Source of the DNA: Bacteroidota bacterium
GTDB lineage: Bacteria; Bacteroidota; Bacteroidia; B-17B0; Aurantibacillaceae
Direction of reading: 5' to 3'
Assembly: GCA_005800865.1 (NCBI GenBank)
Contig: SYEI01000006.1
Coordinates: 1-5,175, forward strand
Length of the DNA stretch: 5,175 nucleotides
The position numbers and the translations under genes were made by a program. Position 1 is the stretch's first letter. Every line of letters starts with the position of its first letter. The notes beneath the pieces are model-generated. The model worked only from the letters and a program-made list of their open reading frames with translations, searched no databases and was not told where the DNA came from. Shown in pieces: positions 1 through 5,175 of the stretch.

Positions 1-1206
1 TGCCTGAGATGATTTAGCACCTGTAGTTATGGTGTAAATAATTGCTCCTGCTGGTGTAAGTTCATAAATTTTGCCTGATATAGAAACACATACTAGTGTA
101 TTCCCATTTGGATATTGCTCTACACTTCCTTCATTACTTGTATAACCAAAACCCGAAGTTCTTTGATCGTAAATAGAAGGTGCAAAAGCTGAACCTGGTG
201 TAATTGTATAATTATAATTTTCGTCATATGGTGTTATGATTTGGTCAGCACAAGACTGAGATGTAGAAACACCTTGATTGTTAAACCCAGTTAATCTTCC
301 AGATTTCGAAAAGCTAACTCCCGGAAATTCAGGAATCCAATGTGCATCATGAGTTACATTTAAATACTTAGTACCAGTAGCTTGATAAGCAGCTGGATTT
401 CCCCAACGGTATAAAAAATCCCCGCCTTTTCCAGAATTACCACCACTATGGCTTGCTGCTTGAGCTGTTGTTGTACTATGATCAATTACATACCACTCAT
501 TTGTGTTATGAGAACTAATAACAACTTGATCTAATATTGGATTATAATCAACGCCATTGCAATGCAACCAATCTTTTTGAGTAAGATAATTTATGTTTAA
601 TAATTCTGGATGATTTACTATTGACGTTTGGTAATTAGCTGCGCTAGGATTCACGTTTTGTACTAAATGATCCCAAAAATGCCATTCCCAAACAATATTT
701 CCCGTTGTTGCACCTGTTGGCTGAACTTCAATGATTTTATCAGGCCAAATACCTGTAGAACTTAATGATGTTATAGTTCCACCTGCCGCCGTTAACTGCG
801 CTTGTGTTTTTAATTCATAGGCAATTAACAACACATTGCCGTTAGGCATAACACAATGATCATGATGTGTATAAAAAGTAGTTGAAGAATGATCATAACT
901 CCAAGTAATGTTTCCGCTATAATCTACTTTTTGCACTCGCCCACTTGCACCACCACCAGTAAACACAGAATTTGTAATTTTAACACTTCTAACTAGGGTA
1001 CCTCCCGGTTCTAAGTGAGATGAATATCCAGTTCCGCCAGTCAAACCTGACCAAGTTTTTATGTTTACATTATTGGTATCCACTAAATAAGCAGTGGTTG
1101 CGTTACCATTACTATACAACGTATAACCCGGCCATTGCTGGGAAAAAGATACTATGGAAAGAAATAAAGAAACAATTGTTAGGATGCGTTTTTGAATCAT
1201 AATCAT
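1..1206 (-). CDS. Secreted arylsulfotransferase (ASST)-family protein, C-terminus cut by the window edge
   Basis: The minus strand is open without a stop for 402 codons from ATG 1206 to the left edge; a second in-frame ATG lies at 1200. Residues 1-22 form a signal peptide (basic KR, hydrophobic core, then SFS before QQ). The mature part is rich in Gly, Asn, Thr and aromatics, as in beta-propellers, with repeated 'PNGNxL' blade motifs (121-126, 366-370). By eye, conserved stretches match the arylsulfotransferase family: THHDH (113-117), WEWHFWDHL (173-181), H215-x-N217, SSH (231-233), YRWGNP (266-271) and THDAHW (285-290). In the family, a histidine in the segment matching THDAHW is transiently sulfated while sulfate passes between phenolic compounds; that role for H286 is inferred. 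Probable location is periplasm or cell surface. It lies 83 nt downstream of the response regulator gene on the same strand. The missing C-terminus could carry a type IX secretion sorting domain. Substrate unknown; a non-catalytic propeller is possible. Confidence 0.82.
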   Translation of the reverse strand, partial: MIMIQKRILTIVSLFLSIVSFSQQWPGYTLYSNGNATTAYLVDTNNVNIKTWSGLTGGTGYSSHLEPGGTLVRSVKITNSVFTGGGASGRVQKVDYSGNITWSYDHSSTTFYTHHDHCVMPNGNVLLIAYELKTQAQLTAAGGTITSLSSTGIWPDKIIEVQPTGATTGNIVWEWHFWDHLVQNVNPSAANYQTSIVNHPELLNINYLTQKDWLHCNGVDYNPILDQVVISSHNTNEWYVIDHSTTTAQAASHSGGNSGKGGDFLYRWGNPAAYQATGTKYLNVTHDAHWIPEFPGVSFSKSGRLTGFNNQGVSTSQSCADQIITPYDENYNYTITPGSAFAPSIYDQRTSGFGYTSNEGSVEQYPNGNTLVCVSISGKIYELTPAGAIIYTITTGAKSSQA

Positions 1207-1221
1207 GTGGTTTAATTTTAT

Positions 1222-1241
1222 GTAAACTAAAAGTAAACAAA
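1222..1241 (-). repeat. Tandem direct repeat GTAAACWAA upstream of the arylsulfotransferase-like gene
   Basis: On the plus strand GTAAACTAA (1222-1230) is followed by GTAAACAAA (1233-1241). The two units start 11 bp apart, about one helical turn. They sit 16 to 35 nt before the ATG at 1206, where promoter and operator elements would be expected. Two copies on one face of the helix could bind a dimeric regulator. The 11-bp period does not match the roughly 21-bp period usual for LytTR-domain sites, and chance is a real alternative in DNA this AT-rich. Confidence 0.25.
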
Positions 1242-1289
1242 TTATGAAGCGCTTAAAAACTAATGAGATGAAATGATGCTTTTTTGAGG

Positions 1290-1973
1290 TTAAGGATTAA
1301 AGTGTTTTAACACATCCTCTTCGTAGCTATTGCCAACAGGAATTTTTTTATCGCCCAACTGTAACATTTTGTTTCTTAAACTTTCAACCTTTTTAATAGG
1401 AACAATAAAAGACCGATGAACTCTCATAAATTCTGTTGAGGGTAGTTTTTCTAACATCGCTTTCATAGTCATGCGGGCTACAATGGTTTTTTGATTATTA
1501 ATATAGATTTTTAAATAATCGTCTAAAGCTTCAATACACATAATATCATCTAACATAATTTTCTGTAAGCTATAATCTGCCCTAACAAAAATATGTTGAG
1601 TTTTTTGATTATTAGAACTTGCAAAATAATCACGAGCCTTATCCGTAGCTTGTTTAAATCGTTCAAACGTAAATGGTTTTAATAAATAATCTAATGCATT
1701 TAAATTAAAGCCTTCTACAGCGTATTGCCCATGAGCGGTACAAAAAATAACTAGTGTGTTTTGTTCGATATTTTTATAAAAATCAATTCCTGTTAGCGAA
1801 GGCATATGAATATCTAAAAACAATAAATCAACTGGATATTTATTTAAATGTTTTAAAGCCTCATTGGGTTTGGTAAATGTCTTTTGTAAATCAACATAAT
1901 CTAACTGAGCACAAAATGCTTCAATTACATTAAGTGCCAATGGTTCATCATCTATGGCAAGTGCTTTAATCAT
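1290..1973 (-). CDS. LytTR-family response regulator (LytT/AlgR type)
   Basis: This 227-residue cytoplasmic DNA-binding regulator has the two domains of the LytT/AlgR family at typical length. The N-terminal receiver (about 1-120) has the acidic pair D8-D9 in 'AIDDEP', the phospho-acceptor D54 in 'LFLDIHMP', switch T79 in 'FCTAHG', and K99-P100 in 'LLKPF', so all phosphorylation residues are intact. A short Asn/Gln/Ser linker leads to the LytTR domain (about 127-222), with 'IFVRADYSLQKI', 'IxCIEALDDYLKI' and the conserved 'FMRVHRSFIV' (182-191). Its ATG lies inside the last codons of the upstream kinase gene (8-nt overlap), which indicates a cognate pair and translational coupling. Targets cannot be read from the protein. 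The adjacent arylsulfotransferase-like gene downstream is one candidate. Confidence 0.96.
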   Translation of the reverse strand: MIKALAIDDEPLALNVIEAFCAQLDYVDLQKTFTKPNEALKHLNKYPVDLLFLDIHMPSLTGIDFYKNIEQNTLVIFCTAHGQYAVEGFNLNALDYLLKPFTFERFKQATDKARDYFASSNNQKTQHIFVRADYSLQKIMLDDIMCIEALDDYLKIYINNQKTIVARMTMKAMLEKLPSTEFMRVHRSFIVPIKKVESLRNKMLQLGDKKIPVGNSYEEDVLKHFNP

Positions 1974-2988
1974 GAATGTTTAAAACTAAAATAACTGTAA
2001 ACATACTATCTTTTTCTATAATGTTTAAAGTATAATTTTGAGGGTATAATAAATTTAGGCGTTGTCTTGTATTTTCGATGCCGAGACCGCTTTTGTTTAA
2101 AGTATTGTTATTTGTGCTAACACAATTATTTTTGACTTGCAATTTCAATTCTGTTTCCGAAATTGAAATGTGAATATCAATAGCAGAATTTTCTTCGGAA
2201 TTAACGCCATGTTTAAACGCATTTTCAATAAAAGGAATCAAAACTAAAGGTGCGATTTTTTTATCAATCACAGAGCCTTCGCAAACATAGGTTAATTTAA
2301 CATTAGATGTTAAGCGCATGCGCTGTAACTCAATATAGTTTGAAATATAATTCAATTCTTTTTCGAGCACAACAAAATTAGCATTACTATCATTGAGCAC
2401 ATAGCGCATCATGTCGGATAGTTTTACAACTGCATCAGCTGTTTTTTCGTTTTTTAATATTGCCAACGAATAAATACTATTTAAGGTATTAAATAAAAAA
2501 TGCGGATTGATTTGAGCTTTTAAATACGATAGCTCTGCATTTGCTTTTTCTGTTTCTGTTTGTTTTAAACGTTCTCTGATTTTTAATAGCAAGGAAAAAA
2601 TAAGTACAATTAAAAATTGCAAGAAATTATGATTTAATAAAAAGAATAAAGGAAATCTGCGAGGTGGTCTAAAACCATGGAGGCCTCTAGGCTTGGGGCC
2701 ATGATCCATTAATAACTCTGGCAATAACATGATAACTAAGTAACAAATTAATATGATTACAGCATATATAAAATACTTTTTAGGGATATAAAATCGAGGA
2801 GTGAAATAATAATAGTTGGCGTAAAAAAACAGCAATAATAAAACAGTCACACTAAAATCTCTTTGAAAAAAATCAGCGTGTATCAAGCGCTGTACGTCGC
2901 CTGAATCTGGCGAAAATACAATAGGAAAGGTTAAAAAGGCCAAGCAACCTAATACATGAATGAGTATATACTTACCGTTAATTTGCAT
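1966..2988 (-). CDS. LytS/YehU-type membrane sensor histidine kinase
   Basis: Counted from ATG 2988, this is a 340-residue inner-membrane kinase. Four hydrophobic segments (about 6-25, 46-63, 72-93, 113-136) form the sensor; there is no PAS, HAMP or large extracytoplasmic domain. The loop between helices 3 and 4 is short, basic and rich in Pro, Gly and His. A coiled linker leads to the His_kinase (PF06580) segment with 'QINPHFLFNTLNS', where H163 is the expected phosphorylated histidine. The ATPase part has the N-box 'IPFIENAFKHG' (251-261) and the G-box 'SGLGIENTRQRL' (300-311). The frame stays open to 3015, but the codon there is TTG; the first ATG is at 2988 and puts the first membrane helix right at the N-terminus, so I chose it. 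The 3' end overlaps the response regulator by 8 nt (ATGATTAA), marking its partner. Signal sensed is unknown. Confidence 0.95.
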   Translation of the reverse strand: MQINGKYILIHVLGCLAFLTFPIVFSPDSGDVQRLIHADFFQRDFSVTVLLLLFFYANYYYFTPRFYIPKKYFIYAVIILICYLVIMLLPELLMDHGPKPRGLHGFRPPRRFPLFFLLNHNFLQFLIVLIFSLLLKIRERLKQTETEKANAELSYLKAQINPHFLFNTLNSIYSLAILKNEKTADAVVKLSDMMRYVLNDSNANFVVLEKELNYISNYIELQRMRLTSNVKLTYVCEGSVIDKKIAPLVLIPFIENAFKHGVNSEENSAIDIHISISETELKLQVKNNCVSTNNNTLNKSGLGIENTRQRLNLLYPQNYTLNIIEKDSMFTVILVLNIHD

Positions 2989-3058
2989 CCTATAAATGTA
3001 ATGTTGCTTTTGCAATTCAACTAATAACTTAGGTAAAGCTTATTTTTTTGTAGGCGAA

Positions 3059-3835
3059 TTATTTTTTAATGGCCTGCTCAATAGAGTTTGTCAACACTAC
3101 AAACTCCGCAACTGATAATTGCTCTGCTCTCTTGTCTAAATAAATAGATTCAACAACTGAATTTCCGCTGAGTACTTTTACTGAATTACGAACTGTTTTT
3201 CGGCGTTGATTAAATGAGGCTTTTACTACTTTAAAAAATAAATCTTCATCACAATTCAATTTACCTGTTGTATTTCTTGTTAATCTAATAACCCCAGACT
3301 TTACTTTTGGTGGTGGATTAAACACATGCTCACTTACCGTAAACAAATATTCTATTTTATAAAAAGCTTGCAACAATACGCTTAAAATACCATAGGCTTT
3401 TGAGCCCGGTTTCTCGGCAATACGCACCGCTACTTCTTTTTGAAACATACCAACCAATGCTGTAATATCATCACGATGCTCCAACACCTTAAACATAATT
3501 TGAGTAGAAATATTATAAGGAAAATTTCCGACCACTTTAAATTTGCCTTTGGCGGCAAAAGGATGCAAATCTGCTTCTAAAAAATCTTGAAACTGAACTT
3601 TATGTTGATGTTGTGGATATTTTTGTTTTAAAAACTCAATAGATTCAGTATCAATATCAAAAGCAGTAAAATTATCTTTCTCAATTAAATATTGAGTTAA
3701 TACTCCTGTACCGGGGCCTATTTCTAAAATAGCCAACTCATCCTGTGGCAGGGCATTAACTATTTTTTGCGCAATATTTAAATCTATTAAAAAATGCTGA
3801 CCTAAATGTTTCTTTGCTTTTACTGGTGAAGCCAT
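3059..3835 (-). CDS. rsmA: 16S rRNA (adenine1518-N6/adenine1519-N6) dimethyltransferase RsmA (KsgA)
   Basis: RsmA/KsgA uses S-adenosylmethionine to dimethylate two adjacent adenines in the helix 45 loop of 16S rRNA late in small-subunit assembly; loss gives kasugamycin resistance in well-studied bacteria. The 258 residues are close to normal family length and all signatures are present: 'KKHLGQHFL' (8-16), SAM-binding 'EIGPGTG' (38-44), acidic D60 and D62 at the end of beta-2 in the place expected for cofactor contact, 'QDFL' (83-86), the N6-adenine methyltransferase motif 'NFPYNIS' (104-110), 'VFNPPPKV' (171-178), and the C-terminal 'FNQRRKTVRN' (208-217). The ATG at 3835 places the first motif at the usual distance from the N-terminus. 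The kinase ATG follows 70 nt after the stop with no evident terminator, so read-through is possible, but the link to signalling looks positional. Confidence 0.98.
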   Translation of the reverse strand: MASPVKAKKHLGQHFLIDLNIAQKIVNALPQDELAILEIGPGTGVLTQYLIEKDNFTAFDIDTESIEFLKQKYPQHQHKVQFQDFLEADLHPFAAKGKFKVVGNFPYNISTQIMFKVLEHRDDITALVGMFQKEVAVRIAEKPGSKAYGILSVLLQAFYKIEYLFTVSEHVFNPPPKVKSGVIRLTRNTTGKLNCDEDLFFKVVKASFNQRRKTVRNSVKVLSGNSVVESIYLDKRAEQLSVAEFVVLTNSIEQAIKK

Positions 3836-3915
3836 GGCTTAAAAGTAAGTAAAAGAATTAACTAATCACATCTTAGAAACTGTGTAATTATAGTGATAAA
3901 ATTGTCTGCAATTTT

Positions 3916-3946
3916 TTTGAGAATAGTACTTGATTTATTAGATTTA
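3916..3946 (+). promoter_or_regulatory. Bacteroidota-type promoter for the outer-membrane barrel gene
   Basis: TTTG at 3916-3919 is followed, after exactly 19 nt, by TAGATTTA at 3939-3946. The Bacteroidota primary sigma-factor consensus is TTTG, about 19 nt, then TAnnTTTG, so only the final base differs. The predicted start is near 3951-3954, giving a leader of about 20 nt before the ATG at 3973, with no Shine-Dalgarno sequence (the leader is almost all A/T), as is normal in this phylum. It lies in the 137-nt divergent gap with rsmA. I found no equally good match pointing towards rsmA in that gap. Confidence 0.5.
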
Positions 3947-3972
3947 CAAAAACCACTATTTGAAATTATTTT

Positions 3973-4710
3973 ATGCGCTTACTAATTTTTTTCATTGCTT
4001 TTTCATCAATCTCCCTTTTTGCAGGTACACCAGATAGTTTAAAAACTAAAAAATGGGCTGTAGGGATTACATACTCCCCCGATTTTTGTTATAGAATTGC
4101 TTACAAAGGAAAAACAGAGGCCTTTTCAAGCAATAGCGAAAAAGGAAAAATTGGTTTTACTGCGGGAGTTAATTTATTATACCGTTTGATGGATAAAATA
4201 GGCATTGAATTTGGCGTATTATATTCAACAAAAGGTCAAAAAGTAAATACCGTAGCATGGGATTCACCCAACGGAGGATATTATGATCCAGCCATTCCTA
4301 ATTATGACGAACAAGGAACCATGGTTGAACCTGAAAAACATATTACTTACACTTACAAATACATAGAGATTCCCTTAAAAGTAAATGTGTATGTAATTAA
4401 TAAAAGATTAAATGTGTTTCCTAGCATAGGTTGTTCGGCAAATATTTTTACGGGGAAAACTACTAAAACTAAATATATACTTGCAGATAGTAGTCCAATT
4501 AAAACCACCCAAAATTTCCAACGCAAAAACATTCCGAGTACTGAATTTGCTTTATTACTAGGCGTTGGTTTAAGTTATGACATCAACAAGAACATATTTG
4601 TTAAGCTAGAGCCAAGCTATAGAACATTTATCAGACCTTTAATAGATGGGCCCGTAAGTGGGACGCTTTATTCGATAGGAGCAAATGCTGGTGTTTATTT
4701 TAATTTTTAA
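3973..4710 (+). CDS. Outer-membrane beta-barrel protein (porin-like, OMP_b-brl_2 type)
   Basis: This 245-residue protein begins with a signal peptide (about 1-18; 'MRLLIFF', hydrophobic core, 'LFAG'), so it is exported by Sec. The mature chain alternates hydrophobic and polar residues in several strands separated by turns: around 28-35, 'FTAGVNLLYRL', 'IGIEFGVLYSTKG', the family-typical 'YIEIPLKV' (130-137), 'FALLLGVGLSYDI', 'IFVKLEPSYR', and a final 'GANAGVYFNF' ending in phenylalanine, the usual beta-barrel assembly signal. The size suits an 8-stranded barrel with extended loops. The call rests on pattern and family resemblance; no ligand or transport role can be assigned. It has its own predicted promoter, is divergent from rsmA, and ends one nucleotide short of a convergent gene. 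The start at 3973 is fixed by the signal peptide. Confidence 0.85.
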   Translation: MRLLIFFIAFSSISLFAGTPDSLKTKKWAVGITYSPDFCYRIAYKGKTEAFSSNSEKGKIGFTAGVNLLYRLMDKIGIEFGVLYSTKGQKVNTVAWDSPNGGYYDPAIPNYDEQGTMVEPEKHITYTYKYIEIPLKVNVYVINKRLNVFPSIGCSANIFTGKTTKTKYILADSSPIKTTQNFQRKNIPSTEFALLLGVGLSYDINKNIFVKLEPSYRTFIRPLIDGPVSGTLYSIGANAGVYFNF

Positions 4711-4711
4711 G

Positions 4712-5175
4712 CTATTTGTTTAGATCTTGGTAATTAGTGTCGATAATTCTCAATGATTTACGACTATTTATTCTTACTCTTTTAACGGAGAGCTGTTTAA
4801 TTATAAATCCTACTGCAATTAATGAAGCGCTTGCAAAAACTGTTGTCTGATTAACTAAAGGATCATCTTTATTGATGAAATTATTAAAAGTATCTAGTCC
4901 TACAAATAATAGGCCTCCTGTATAAAAAAAACTACTAAATAAACTATACAAATGATTTACATCTCTTAATTTAATAACTTTAATTTTAGATATCGGCAAG
5001 CTTGAATCATTATCAAAAATAATAAGACTGTCTTTCATGTTAACCATCTTATTGATTCTATATTTAAGTTCTCCTTTTAACTTATATTCAATATAAGAAC
5101 CATTATGTAATTGAATGGATTTAAAATGATTAAATCTTACAATATCTATTTCTAATATTTTTTGGGCAAAACAAA
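4712..5175 (-). CDS. Exported or membrane protein of unknown function, N-terminus cut by the window edge
   Basis: The frame ending at the TAG at 4712-4714 is open to the right edge with no stop, giving 153 visible residues. A start at ATG 5047 would give only 111, but the 42 codons before it read as a normal protein ('ILEIDIVRFNHFKSIQLHNG', then 'YIEYKLKGELKYRINK'), so that ATG is probably internal. The edge residues 'CFAQK' resemble the end of a signal peptide (cleavage after Gln or Ala), so only the first 15-20 residues may be missing. The first half is charged and strand-like. Two hydrophobic segments follow ('LFSSFFYTGGLLFVGLDTF' and 'VFASASLIAVGFII'), then a basic tail 'KRVRINSRKSLRII'. 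I think similar short proteins are widespread in Bacteroidota, but I know no function. It is convergent with the barrel gene. Confidence 0.8.
   Translation of the reverse strand, partial: CFAQKILEIDIVRFNHFKSIQLHNGSYIEYKLKGELKYRINKMVNMKDSLIIFDNDSSLPISKIKVIKLRDVNHLYSLFSSFFYTGGLLFVGLDTFNNFINKDDPLVNQTTVFASASLIAVGFIIKQLSVKRVRINSRKSLRIIDTNYQDLNK

Noticed and set aside
1020..1202. A 60-codon plus-strand open frame
   Set aside because: It lies wholly antisense to the signal peptide and first blades of the arylsulfotransferase-like gene, has no recognisable domain, and has an unremarkable composition; it is a shadow frame.
1244..1254. 11-mer ATGAAGCGCTT, also found at 4822-4832
   Set aside because: One copy is intergenic and the other is inside a coding sequence; flanks differ and nothing suggests a mobile or regulatory repeat. 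Probably chance.
1207..1260. Possible promoter before the arylsulfotransferase-like gene (TTTG at 1238-1241, minus strand, with TAAAATTA 17 nt on)
   Set aside because: The second box has two mismatches and the implied transcript start would be almost at the start codon; too weak to annotate.
1303..1314. Small inverted repeat GTGTT-TT-AACAC near the end of the response regulator gene
   Set aside because: The stem is only 5 bp with a 2-nt loop, it lies within the final codons, and no T-run follows it, so it is not a credible terminator.
3836..3915. Possible rsmA promoter in the divergent gap (minus-strand TACTTTTA close to the ATG)
   Set aside because: The box is too close to the start codon and has no TTTG partner at the right spacing.
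1..5175. Search for tRNA, rRNA, CRISPR arrays, insertion sequences, riboswitches and toxin-antitoxin or defence modules
   Set aside because: No cloverleaf-like segments, regularly spaced repeats, transposase motifs or terminal inverted repeats were seen; all gaps between genes are 137 nt or shorter.

Overview
This AT-rich window (roughly one third G+C by eye) looks like a chromosomal stretch from a member of the Bacteroidota. The phylum-level call rests on several things: an OMP_b-brl_2-type outer-membrane barrel, a LytS-like kinase paired with a LytTR response regulator, a secreted arylsulfotransferase-like protein of a kind common in that phylum, no Shine-Dalgarno sequences before the starts, and one good match to the Bacteroidota promoter (TTTG, 19 nt, TAnnTTT). 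I cannot place it below phylum.

Layout. Four genes lie on the minus strand and are read from right to left: rsmA/ksgA (3835 to 3059), a membrane histidine kinase (about 2988 to 1966), its LytTR response regulator (1973 to 1290, overlapping the kinase gene by 8 nt), and a secreted arylsulfotransferase-family protein (from 1206, running off the left edge). Divergent from rsmA, across a 137-nt gap with a recognisable promoter, a plus-strand gene (3973 to 4710) encodes a small outer-membrane beta-barrel. It converges with a minus-strand gene whose stop codon is one nucleotide away (4712). That last gene is open all the way to the right edge, so the window holds only its C-terminal 153 codons. It encodes an exported or membrane protein of unknown function.

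How the parts relate. The kinase and regulator are a clear two-component pair and probably translationally coupled. RsmA is a housekeeping 16S rRNA dimethyltransferase and is probably a neighbour only by position. The arylsulfotransferase-like gene is collinear with and directly downstream of the regulator. An 11-bp-spaced direct repeat sits just before its start, so control by the adjacent regulator is possible but not shown. The sequence shows no mobile element, CRISPR array, tRNA or rRNA, and no gene-free stretch longer than 137 nt. Apart from the two edge-truncated genes and a kinase start codon that needs correcting, this is a fairly ordinary region, and I did not find a convincing new system.
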